DNA of 64,000 nt, from NCBI RefSeq assembly GCF_012689525.1, contig NZ_CP051516.1:3286001-3350000 (forward strand), written 5' to 3'. Below are positions 36,723 to 44,990 of this stretch, piece after piece; the first letter of the stretch is position 1, and each line of letters starts with the position of its first letter. Origin of the DNA: Paraburkholderia aromaticivorans. Lineage in GTDB: Bacteria > Pseudomonadota > Gammaproteobacteria > Burkholderiales > Burkholderiaceae. Position numbers and translations under genes: made by a program. The notes under the pieces are model-generated. The model was not told the DNA's origin and searched no databases. It saw nothing but the letters and a program-made list of their open reading frames with translations.

Positions 36723-37471
36723 GTGCCGAACCCTTCGCCGAGATAGGCGGCGCGCACCGCCGCGTCCGCGCGGATCGCCGCCGGCGTGCCACTCGCGATG
36801 ATGCGCCCTTGCACGAGCACCGAAATGCGATCAGCGATCGCGAAGACCGCATCCATGTCGTGCTCGACCATCAGCAGCGTGCGACCCGCCGTGGTCTCGC
36901 GAATCAGTTCGATGGCGCGCGCCGCTTCCGCGCGATTCATGCCGGCCGTCGGCTCGTCGAGCAGCAAGGTATGCGCGCCGCCCGCGAGCGCGATGCCGAG
37001 ATCGAGCGCGCGCTGCTCCGCATAGCTGAGTGTGCCGGCCTCGACGTGGCGGCGCTCGCTCAAGCCCACCGCGTCGAGCACTTGCGAGGCACGCGCGTCG
37101 ACCGTTTGCGAGCCGCTGAAACGCTGCCACCAGCGCGTGCGGTCACGCTCGGCCAGCATGGCCGCGCAGCGCAGGTTGTCGAACACGCTGAGGCGCGTGA
37201 ACACGCTGGTGCTCTGAAAGCTGCGCGCGAGCCCGCGACGCGTGATCGCGGCCGGCGGGAGGCGTGTGATCTCGGCGCCGAACAGATCGATGCGCCCCGC
37301 GTTCGGCCGCGCGCCGCCGGCGATCAGATTGAAGAGCGTCGACTTGCCCGCGCCGTTCGGACCGATCAACGCGTGACGCTCGCCCGGTTGGATCGCGAGA
37401 TCAACGCCGCGCAGAATCCGCGTCGAGCCGAAGCGTTTTTCGATGCCGTAGAGCGCGAGCGCGGGGATCAT
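36719..37471 (-). CDS. livG: LIV-type ABC transporter ATP-binding protein LivG
   Basis: A 250-residue ATPase starting MIPALALYGIEKRFG at 37471. It has intact Walker A GPNGAGKST, a Walker B region LLLDEPTAGMN, and the HAMP-like EHDMDAVFAIADRI switch. The signature motif is degenerate (LSYAEQR instead of LSGGQ), which is common in LivG proteins. Its start overlaps the livM stop by ATGA, and the frame remains open far upstream only as a shadow of livM. Confidence 0.92.
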   Translation of the reverse strand: MIPALALYGIEKRFGSTRILRGVDLAIQPGERHALIGPNGAGKSTLFNLIAGGARPNAGRIDLFGAEITRLPPAAITRRGLARSFQSTSVFTRLSVFDNLRCAAMLAERDRTRWWQRFSGSQTVDARASQVLDAVGLSERRHVEAGTLSYAEQRALDLGIALAGGAHTLLLDEPTAGMNRAEAARAIELIRETTAGRTLLMVEHDMDAVFAIADRISVLVQGRIIASGTPAAIRADAAVRAAYLGEGFGT

Positions 37472-38766
37472 CGCGAGCCTCCGGCGATGTGCGTGGCGCT
37501 TGAGCGTATGACTGCGAGCAGCGCTTGCGCGCGAATCGCGTAATGCGCGAACAGTCCTCCCAACGCGGCCAGCACAAAGACCGTGGCGCCGAAGTAAAGC
37601 GGCGACACAATGATCCACGACGGCACGCCTGGCACATTGAACATCGCGCCGCCGTCCGCGCCGAACTGCGCCGCGTAGGCCCATTGCACGGCGAGCACGG
37701 CGGCCACGGTCCACAACAATGCGGCAACCGTGCCCCACCAATACGCAACGCCGCACCGGCGCCAGCCGTGCGCGGTCACACGCGCCATAAAACGCTGCGC
37801 GAAGCCCGCCAATCCATCCGGCGACATCACCACGACCACGATGAAGAACAGCCCCAGATAGAACAGCCAGGCCCGCGTGACGCTCGCCACCGCGACGCTG
37901 AAAAACGTCAGAACGACCGCACCCGCGACCGGCCCGAAAAACGCCGCCGTCCCACCGATCACCGTGGCGATCAACACCGCGCCCGAGCGCATCATGCCGA
38001 CGCTTTCCGTCGACACCAGTTCCACATTGATCAGCGCCAACGTCCCCGCGATACCCGCGAAAAACGCCGACATCACCACGACGCCATAGCGAATGCGACG
38101 CGGGTAGCAGCCGATCGCCGCGGCCCGCACCGGATTGTCGCGCACGGCATTGGCAAGGCGCATGAAAGGCGTGCGCGAAAGCGCGAACATCGCCGCGCAC
38201 GCGAGCAGGCACCACACGGCGATCAGTGCATAAGCCTCGCGCGCCGGGCCGAAGCTCCAGCTGCCCAGCAGCGCTCCGCTCGCGCGGTCGATCGCCACGC
38301 CCGCCTCGCCGCCGAACCAGTCGGGCAGCGTCCACGCGGCGGCCGCCACGAGTTCGCCGAGACCAAGCGTGATCATCGCGAAGGCCGTGCCCGCGCGCCG
38401 CGTCGAAATGAAACCGAACAGCACGCCGCACAGCGCGCCGCCAATTCCGCCGACCAGCGGTAACAGCACGAGCGGCACACCGATCCGGTTGAACACCTGC
38501 GCGGCCACCAACGCGCCCAAGCCCGAGTAAGCGGCATGACCGAACGACAGCAGTCCCGTCTCGCCGAGCAGCAGGTTGTATGAAAGCGCGAACACGATCA
38601 TCGTCGCGGTCTGCGCGAGATAGGCGAGCAGCCAGCTTTGCGGCCAGATGAAGGGCGGCACGGCGAGGAACAGAATCAGCGCAAGCCACGGCGCGAGCAT
38701 GCGCCACAGCGCACGCGGGGCGGTCGCGGCTGCGGACTTCGCTGACGATTCGTTGGCCTCATGCAT
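37468..38766 (-). CDS. livM: LIV-type ABC transporter permease LivM
   Basis: A 432-residue permease with roughly ten hydrophobic helices and the family segment SYNLLLGETGLLSFGHAAYSGLGA. A second conserved stretch, INVELVSTESVGMMRSGAVLIATVIGG, follows in the C-terminal half. The length is greater than the usual 320-360 because of extra hydrophobic sequence after about residue 330. It overlaps livH by 8 bp. Confidence 0.92.
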   Translation of the reverse strand: MHEANESSAKSAAATAPRALWRMLAPWLALILFLAVPPFIWPQSWLLAYLAQTATMIVFALSYNLLLGETGLLSFGHAAYSGLGALVAAQVFNRIGVPLVLLPLVGGIGGALCGVLFGFISTRRAGTAFAMITLGLGELVAAAAWTLPDWFGGEAGVAIDRASGALLGSWSFGPAREAYALIAVWCLLACAAMFALSRTPFMRLANAVRDNPVRAAAIGCYPRRIRYGVVVMSAFFAGIAGTLALINVELVSTESVGMMRSGAVLIATVIGGTAAFFGPVAGAVVLTFFSVAVASVTRAWLFYLGLFFIVVVVMSPDGLAGFAQRFMARVTAHGWRRCGVAYWWGTVAALLWTVAAVLAVQWAYAAQFGADGGAMFNVPGVPSWIIVSPLYFGATVFVLAALGGLFAHYAIRAQALLAVIRSSATHIAGGSR

Positions 38767-39697
38767 GGTCGTCGCGCCGTCCGAACAGGCCGCGCGGACG
38801 CAGCGCCAGCATCGCCACCAGCAGCAGATACGGAATCAGCGGCGCGAGTTGCGCGAGCGTCAACGCGTCCCATTCGGCGGGGAGCGTGGCGTCGAAGATC
38901 GACAGCACGTCGCCCAGCGACACATTGCTCGCCACGGCCAGCGTCTGCACGCAACCGACCAGCAGCGACGCCGCCAACGCTCCCCCCAGCGAACCCAGCC
39001 CGCCGATCACGACCACCACGAACACGATCGAGCCGAGCGACTCCGCCATCCCCGGCTCGATGACAAAGAGCGGCGCGCCGATCACGCCGGCCAGCGCGGC
39101 CAGCGCCGTGCCGGCCGCGAACACGCCGGTGAACACGCGCGGCACGTTGTGGCCGAGCGCTTCGACGGCGCTCGCGTGCGTGAGCGCGGCGCGCACGACC
39201 AGGCCCGCCTTCGACACGCGCAACACCGCGAACAGGACGGCGAGCATGGCGAGCGACACCGCCATCATGAACGCGCGGTAGCGGGCGAACGCCGCGCCGT
39301 AGACGGTGAAGAGCGGCCCGTCGAGCACGGCGGGCACGGTCGCGGACAGCGGGCTCAAGCCCCAGCCGAGCTTGACCAGTTCGCCGAGCAGATACGCGGC
39401 ACCGAACGTCAGCAGCAACTCGGCGAGATGGCCCTGCACGCGCACGCGCCGCAACAGCCAACGCTCCAGTGCCGCACCGATCAGCCCGACGACGAGCGGC
39501 GCGATGACCAGCGCGCTCCAGAACCCCGCGCGCGCCGCCACCGAAAACCCAACGTAAGCGCCGAGCATGTAGAAGCTCGCGTGAGCGAAATTCAGCACGC
39601 CGAGCATGCTGAAAATCAGCGTCAGGCCCGCCGACAGCATGAACAGCAGCAGGCCGTAACTGACGCCGTTGAGCAGGTTGATGACGAACGACTGCAC
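38759..39697 (-). CDS. livH: LIV-type ABC transporter permease LivH
   Basis: A 312-residue permease of eight or so helices starting MQSFVINLLNGVSYGLLLFM. The NFAHASFYMLGAYVGF segment and the late VVVIGGLGSLGGALAASLLVG stretch are typical of LivH. The start is only 4 bp after the thioesterase stop. No periplasmic binding-protein gene lies before or after it, unlike most LIV operons. Confidence 0.93.
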   Translation of the reverse strand: MQSFVINLLNGVSYGLLLFMLSAGLTLIFSMLGVLNFAHASFYMLGAYVGFSVAARAGFWSALVIAPLVVGLIGAALERWLLRRVRVQGHLAELLLTFGAAYLLGELVKLGWGLSPLSATVPAVLDGPLFTVYGAAFARYRAFMMAVSLAMLAVLFAVLRVSKAGLVVRAALTHASAVEALGHNVPRVFTGVFAAGTALAALAGVIGAPLFVIEPGMAESLGSIVFVVVVIGGLGSLGGALAASLLVGCVQTLAVASNVSLGDVLSIFDATLPAEWDALTLAQLAPLIPYLLLVAMLALRPRGLFGRRDDHA

Positions 39698-39701
39698 GCG
39701 C

Positions 39702-40151
39702 CTATTCCGGCTGCTCTGCGACGCTCAACGGTTCGAGCGCCGCGCGTAATTCGGCGGGCAAATTCACCGGGCGCCGTGTGACACGATTCACATACACATG
39801 CACGAAGTGTCCTTGCGCGGCGGGTTGATCCTCGCCTTCCTTGAAGAGACCGACCTGATAGCGCACGCTCGATGTGCCGAGCCGTATGACGCGCAGGCCC
39901 GCGTCGATCCGGTCGGGGAACACCAGTGGCGCGAAGTAGTTACAGTGCGTCTCGACCACGAGGCCGATCGTCTCGCCCTGCTCGAAATCGAGCACGCCGG
40001 TGCGGATCAGATACTCGTTCACCACGGTGTCGAAGTAGCTGTAGTAAACGACATTGTTCACGTGACCGTAGACGTCGTTATCCATCCAGCGGGTAGGGAT
40101 CGTCAGGAAATGCGGGTAGGCGCTGCGCGCGGCGGATGCGGGTTTGTTCAT
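39702..40151 (-). CDS. Acyl-CoA thioesterase, 4-hydroxybenzoyl-CoA thioesterase (YbgC-like) family
   Basis: A 149-residue hot-dog-fold thioesterase with the active-site region RWMDNDVYGHVNNVVYYSYFDT, whose first Asp-x-Asp matches the 4HBT catalytic aspartate. It heads the operon thioesterase-livH-livM-livG-livF, which hints that the transporter may take up a carboxylate processed through CoA thioesters. That functional link is inference only. Confidence 0.9.
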   Translation of the reverse strand: MNKPASAARSAYPHFLTIPTRWMDNDVYGHVNNVVYYSYFDTVVNEYLIRTGVLDFEQGETIGLVVETHCNYFAPLVFPDRIDAGLRVIRLGTSSVRYQVGLFKEGEDQPAAQGHFVHVYVNRVTRRPVNLPAELRAALEPLSVAEQPE

Positions 40152-40329
40152 GCTGGCGTGGTCGTCTCGGGCGTTATCGTGAACGTTGTGCGGCTGGTTG
40201 TTTTCGTCAATGCGAGTCGGTCAGCATGCGCTGCGAGCGCCTTCGCTGACGGCGCATGGTCAGACGCGAAATGTTAGCCGTGCCGCGCTACTCGCTGAGC
40301 ACGGCTTATCGACGTGTCCGTCGCCCGGC

Positions 40330-40860
40330 TCACTGCCCCGGTCTTTCGACGAACTCGAACGGCAGGCCGCGCCGCCGCATCCATTCGCCGAGCGCCTGGC
40401 CGGTGCCCGCGCGCCACGGGCGCAATTTGGCCGGCTCGACCAGGCGGTACTCCAGCAATTCCGGCGACAACGCAATCGTGCCGTACGCCTTCACGTGATA
40501 AGCGATGATCAGTTCGTTCTTGCGGATGAATTCGTACACGCCGATCAGCTCGACCGTCTCCGCGTGCAACGAGGTTTCCTCGAGCACTTCGCGGGCAATG
40601 CCCTCTTCCGGCGTCTCGCCGTTTTCGAGGAAGCCCGTGATCAGCGCGAACATGCCCTCCGCCCAGGCGGCATTGCGCGCCAGCAGAATCTTGCCTTCGT
40701 ATTCGACGATGGCCGCCACCACCGGCAGCGGATTGTTCCAGTGGACGTAGCCGCACGTCGGATCAGGGCAGGTCTGGCGGATGCGGCCGCCCTCGTGTGC
40801 AGCGTCGGCGCGCTCGGTCAAAGGCGTGGCGCAGCGTGGGCAAAATCTGTGTTCGGTCAT
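40330..40860 (-). CDS. Nudix hydrolase with N-terminal zinc ribbon
   Basis: A 176-residue protein starting MTEHRFCPRC at 40860. Two cysteine pairs (CPRC and CPDPTC) form a zinc ribbon, as in NudC-type NADH pyrophosphatases. The Nudix box GFLENGETPEEGIAREVLEE is followed by TSL, so the conserved box glycine is serine. The rest of the box is intact. It probably cleaves a nucleoside diphosphate derivative. The open frame upstream of 40860 is arginine-rich shadow. Confidence 0.88.
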   Translation of the reverse strand: MTEHRFCPRCATPLTERADAAHEGGRIRQTCPDPTCGYVHWNNPLPVVAAIVEYEGKILLARNAAWAEGMFALITGFLENGETPEEGIAREVLEETSLHAETVELIGVYEFIRKNELIIAYHVKAYGTIALSPELLEYRLVEPAKLRPWRAGTGQALGEWMRRRGLPFEFVERPGQ

Positions 40861-41185
40861 GGCGAAGAGGACGTCTCGTTTGTCTTGTGTGATGGCTTGT
40901 AGCTTCTGGGTGTGACGCTCGGTTTGCGCTTGCCGCTGTACGACGCGGCACTGCGCTGTACTAGCTGCGAGCAATAGCGGATGCGTTTGGCTTCTGCTGC
41001 GTGGTGTTCGGTATTCGGATTCCGCCCTGTTCGGTGGCGCGATCGTGTTGCGGATCGTATTCCAGCCAGCGCGAGGATTCGTGCGCAGGCAAGTGGACGA
41101 TGCGACGCAATCCCGAACTGCCATTTCGGCGCGTTGGGTCGAGTACTCATCCCGGACAGTCCCGTCGCACACTCCCGTCGAGCAC
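40861..41185. other. Intergenic gap between Nudix and threonine aldolase genes
   Basis: These 325 bp lie between two minus-strand genes and should contain the Nudix promoter. I find no hairpin terminator, no repeat beyond short GTCG runs, and no reading frame with a ribosome-binding site. Confidence 0.4.
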
Positions 41186-42217
41186 TCACGCCGCGCACAA
41201 CTCGCGCACCTCGGCGGCGAACCGCTCAACCGTTTCCGGCTGCGTATCCCACGCGCACATCAGCCGGCATCCGCCTGCGCCGATGAATTCGTAGAACTTC
41301 CAGCCACGCGCGCGCATGGCCTTGGCGGCTTGCGCGGGCAATTGCGCAAAGACCGCGTTCGATTCTCCGGGGAACATGATGCTCACGCCCGGAATTTCCT
41401 GCAACCGCGTTTGCAGCAGTTGCGCCATCGCGTTCGCATGACGCGCGTTGCGCAACCACACGTCGTTGTCGAGCAACCCGAGCCACGGGGCGGAAATGAA
41501 GCGCATCTTCGAGGCCAGTTGGCCGGCTTGCTTCAGGCGGTAGGCGAAATCGTCGGCCAGCGCGCGGTCGAAGAACACCACCGCTTCACCCACCGGCAAG
41601 CCGTTCTTGGTGCCGCCGAAGCACAGCACGTCGACGCCCGCGCGCCACGTGATCTCCGACGGATGCACGTCCAGTGCGGCGACCGCGTTGGCGAAACGCG
41701 CGCCGTCCATATGCACTTTCAGATGACGCCGTTTGGCGATCGCGGCGATCGCCCGCACTTCCTCGACGCTGTAGACCGTGCCGACTTCCGTCGATTGGGT
41801 CAGCGTGACGACTTTCGGCTTCGGGTAGTGGATGTCGGCGCGGCGCGTGACTACGGCTTCGATCGCATCCGGCGTGAGTTTGCCGCCGATGCCCGGCGCC
41901 GTCAGCAGTTTCGAACCGTTCGAGAAGAACTCCGGGCCGCCGCATTCGTCGGTTTCGATGTGCGCGAGTTCATGGCAGATCACCGAGTGATACGACTGGC
42001 ACAGCGACGCGAGCGCCAGTGAATTGGCCGCTGTCCCGTTGAACACGAAGAACACTTCGCAGTCGGTCTGGAACAGTTCGCGCAGGCGGTCGCACACCTG
42101 GTTGGTCCACGAATCGTCGCCGTAGGCCGGCTCGTGGCCGCTGTTGTTGGCGGCGATCAGCGCGTCGAGCGCTTCGGGACAGATGCCGGCGTAGTTGTCG
42201 GACGCGAAATGTTGCAT
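41186..42217 (-). CDS. ltaE: Low-specificity L-threonine aldolase
   Basis: A 343-residue PLP enzyme splitting L-threonine or allo-threonine to glycine and acetaldehyde. The N-terminal SDNYAGICPEAL and GHEPAYGDDSWTNQ segments and the PLP lysine in FGGTKNGLPVGEA are diagnostic. It appears monocistronic. Confidence 0.93.
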   Translation of the reverse strand: MQHFASDNYAGICPEALDALIAANNSGHEPAYGDDSWTNQVCDRLRELFQTDCEVFFVFNGTAANSLALASLCQSYHSVICHELAHIETDECGGPEFFSNGSKLLTAPGIGGKLTPDAIEAVVTRRADIHYPKPKVVTLTQSTEVGTVYSVEEVRAIAAIAKRRHLKVHMDGARFANAVAALDVHPSEITWRAGVDVLCFGGTKNGLPVGEAVVFFDRALADDFAYRLKQAGQLASKMRFISAPWLGLLDNDVWLRNARHANAMAQLLQTRLQEIPGVSIMFPGESNAVFAQLPAQAAKAMRARGWKFYEFIGAGGCRLMCAWDTQPETVERFAAEVRELCAA

Positions 42218-42342
42218 GGCGGGCGGCGCGTCCGGCGATGGGCGCGCTGGGATGACGGGAAAGCGGTCATTTTAGTGCGCCCTTCGGTTATTTGTTTCCC
42301 GGCGATTGCGGGATGCGCAGGGATGCCCGCGTCGACACACGC

Positions 42343-43827
42343 TCAGCTGCAGCCGCAATCGGGCATGCGGCCCCGGCCGCGCGGCATGCGCGCGACGACG
42401 ATCAGCCCGGCCGCGCCCAGCAGCAACGCGCCAGCCGCCAGCCACAAGGCCGGCGAAAACGATCCGGTCTGCTCGGCGATCGGCGCGGCAACCAGTGGGC
42501 CGACAATCTGACCGACGCCGTAGGCCGCCGTCGCGTAGCCCATCAGACCGGCAGCGTCGTCGCCACGGAGACGCCGCGCCTCGCGCATCGCGAACAGCGT
42601 GATGGCGGTGAACGGCAGGCCGATCAGAATGCTGCCGAACGAGAAGCCGCCCGCTGTCGGCCAGACGATACCGAGGGCGATGCCGCACGCCTGCAGCACA
42701 TAGCAGCCGGCGAGCAGCGTGCGGTTGTCCCAATGCACCGGCAAACGCGCCGCCAGCAGCGCGCCGACGATCAGCGCCGCGCCGAACATCGGCCAGAACA
42801 GGTCGGGCCATGATGAGCCGGGCAATGCGTGACGTGCGATGACAGGCAGGAACGTCGCGGTGATGATGTAGCCGAAACCGGGGATGCCGTAGAGGAGGAT
42901 GAGCCAGAGGGCGTCGGCGTGGTGGGGGGCGGCGTGGTGGGGGGCGCGGGTGGCGGTGGGTTGGACGGCGGCGTGTTGGATTGGCGTGGGTTGGGTGACG
43001 GCGCTTTGAGCTGCTGCGGGTTGGGTTATTGCGCTTTGGGTTGCTGCGCCTTGGGTTGCTGCGCCTTGGGTTGCTGCGCCGTGAACTGCTGCACCTTGAG
43101 CTGCGGCGCGTTCCGTCGTGCCGAATTGGCCGGCGACACGTTGGCTCGACGTGCCAGCACTCGCCTGGTCACCGCTACCAGAGCCGACCATGCGAGCGCT
43201 CCGACTTTTTTCTCCACCGCCGGACGCCGCGCCAAACACCGGCCAAACCACAATCGACAGAACCACCCCAATCAGCCCGAACCCAAGCCACCCCATCGTG
43301 GCCCCGTACCCACCCGCCACGCTGACCAGCAGGCCCGTGCCGACGATGCCCACGCCCGGTCCCGTATAGATCACCCCGCCCCACCCGTGCGCACCGAGTT
43401 CGGCGAGCCGCCGCAGGCCCCACTGGGATGCGAATACGAACGTCCAGGCGCTAATCGCGCCCGCGATGAATCGTACCGCTGCCCAGATCCAGAACTGGCT
43501 CGTCACGCCCATCGTCAGCGTCAGCAGCACCGTCGCGGCGAGCCCCGCGCGCACCATGCGCGCCGGCTCGATCCGCAGCGCCGCGCACGTGACCGCGCCG
43601 ACGAAATACCCCGCGTAATTGAACGACGCCAGCCAGCCGCCATGCTGAATATCGAGCTGCGGCTGACCGAACCCGCTGCCGTGAAGCATCAGCGGCAAAA
43701 GCGGCGTGAATGCAAATCGCCCGATACCGAGCGCAACGGCCAGCGTGACCATGCAGGCAAGCGCCGCGCGGCGGGCGGCGTGGCGTTCGGAGAAGCTGCC
43801 GTGTGCGGTGGAGGCGAGGTCGTTCAT
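42343..43827 (-). CDS. YbfB/YjiJ-type MFS transporter with repetitive central loop
   Basis: A 494-residue major facilitator of the YbfB/YjiJ group, with helices at about 20-220 and again at about 300-480. The inserted segment at about 235-300 is a degenerate Ala-Gln/Thr repeat (QGAAVHGAATQGAATQ and so on) where related carriers have a short cytoplasmic loop between helices 6 and 7. That adds about 70-100 residues. The DNA below the insertion has 15-bp near-repeats and a sharp strand-composition flip. It is divergent from a LysR gene that probably controls it. Confidence 0.88.
   Translation of the reverse strand: MNDLASTAHGSFSERHAARRAALACMVTLAVALGIGRFAFTPLLPLMLHGSGFGQPQLDIQHGGWLASFNYAGYFVGAVTCAALRIEPARMVRAGLAATVLLTLTMGVTSQFWIWAAVRFIAGAISAWTFVFASQWGLRRLAELGAHGWGGVIYTGPGVGIVGTGLLVSVAGGYGATMGWLGFGLIGVVLSIVVWPVFGAASGGGEKSRSARMVGSGSGDQASAGTSSQRVAGQFGTTERAAAQGAAVHGAATQGAATQGAATQSAITQPAAAQSAVTQPTPIQHAAVQPTATRAPHHAAPHHADALWLILLYGIPGFGYIITATFLPVIARHALPGSSWPDLFWPMFGAALIVGALLAARLPVHWDNRTLLAGCYVLQACGIALGIVWPTAGGFSFGSILIGLPFTAITLFAMREARRLRGDDAAGLMGYATAAYGVGQIVGPLVAAPIAEQTGSFSPALWLAAGALLLGAAGLIVVARMPRGRGRMPDCGCS
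42930..43110. repeat. 15-bp degenerate tandem repeat inside the MFS gene
   Basis: On the plus strand the unit TTGGGTTGCTGCGCC is repeated exactly at 43038, 43053 and 43068, and in more diverged form on both sides. It encodes the five-residue AATQG-like units of the transporter loop. Confidence 0.75.
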
Positions 43828-43882
43828 GAGCGGGCGGCGACAAATGCAGTCAATGGTTCAGATGGCTTACATCCATAGTAGC

Positions 43883-43912
43883 TTGACCTTTCAATCACGA
43901 AAAATGAATAAT
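43883..43912 (+). promoter_or_regulatory. Promoter of the LysR gene
   Basis: TTGACC (43883-43888) and AATAAT (43907-43912) are 18 bp apart in the intergenic region shared with the divergent MFS gene. The predicted start near 43919 lies just before the chosen LysR start codon and excludes the upstream ATG at 43904. Confidence 0.5.
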
Positions 43913-43942
43913 TGGGATATCACCCATCGCCTAGAGAGAATC

Positions 43943-44860
43943 ATGGATCTGGCCGCTTTGACCATTTTTCGCGCCGTCGTGCGGGAAAACGGCGTGACGC
44001 GCGCTGCTGCCAAGCTGAATCGCGTGCAATCGAACGTCACCACGCGCATCAAGCAGCTTGAAGAACAACTGGGTACCGACCTGTTTATCCGCGACGGCCG
44101 CCGTCTCGTGCTGACGCCCGCCGGCGAGACGCTGCTGCCGTATGCCGAGCGCCTGCTCGCGCTCGCGGACGAGGCGCGTCACGCGGTGCGTGAGGATCGT
44201 CCGAACGGGCGGTTGCGTTTGGGCACGATGGAAAGTGTCGCGGCTACGCGACTTCCCGCACTGCTCGCGCGTTATCACCAGCAGTGGCCCGCCGTCGCGC
44301 TGGAACTCGAGATCGGCACGACCGGCAAGCTGATCGAGCGGGTGCGTGAATTCGAAGTGGATGCGGCGTTGGTGGCGACGCCGTTGGATTCGGCCACGCT
44401 CGGCGAACTATTCGAGTCGGTGCCGGTGTTTCGGGAAGAGCTGGTGATGCTGACGCCGCGCGGGCATCGGCCGATTCGCGACGTTCGGGACATTGCGCTG
44501 TCGACGCTGATCGCGTTCGAGCGTGGCTGTGCTTACCGGTCTTATATCGAGAAGTGGTATCTGGAGCACGGCGTGAGGCCGGCGCGCGTGCTGGAGCTGG
44601 GCTCTTATCACGCGATCGTGGCTTGCGTCGCCGCTGGCGCGGGCGTTGCGGTCGCGCCTCGATCGGTGCTGAATTTGCAGACCGATGCCAGCAATATCGC
44701 GGTGCATGAACTGCCCGATATCGGCGTGATCGAGACACTGCTGGTGTGGCGGCGCGGGCATTTTTCGTCCGCGCTGAACGCGTTGAAGCAGGCGCTGGTT
44801 ATGCGGCAGGATGCGGTGAGCTTGCCCGAGACCGTGACTGCAGCGGAAGGCGCGGCCTGA
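43943..44860 (+). CDS. LysR-family transcriptional regulator, divergent from the MFS gene
   Basis: A 305-residue LysR protein starting MDLAALTIFRAVVRENGVTR at 43943, preceded by an AGAGAG site. The DNA-binding helix RAAAKLNRVQSNVTTRIKQLEEQL is at about 20-43, and the effector domain spans about 88-295. The divergent arrangement with the YbfB-like transporter indicates it regulates that gene and probably itself. Confidence 0.9.
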   Translation: MDLAALTIFRAVVRENGVTRAAAKLNRVQSNVTTRIKQLEEQLGTDLFIRDGRRLVLTPAGETLLPYAERLLALADEARHAVREDRPNGRLRLGTMESVAATRLPALLARYHQQWPAVALELEIGTTGKLIERVREFEVDAALVATPLDSATLGELFESVPVFREELVMLTPRGHRPIRDVRDIALSTLIAFERGCAYRSYIEKWYLEHGVRPARVLELGSYHAIVACVAAGAGVAVAPRSVLNLQTDASNIAVHELPDIGVIETLLVWRRGHFSSALNALKQALVMRQDAVSLPETVTAAEGAA

Positions 44861-44990
44861 TCTTTTGACTTCGCGGGCGCGGCGTGGCACTGCGCTAATC
44901 CACAAGGCGGCGCGCCAGATCCTCAAAAAAACTCAGGCCACGCGACACGCCCAACCTTCCGGCGCCCCGCGTGACCCAATCACATCAAAA

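Noticed and set aside
43038..43082. 15-bp repeats as a CRISPR-like array
   Set aside because: Units are contiguous without spacers and lie in frame inside a coding gene.
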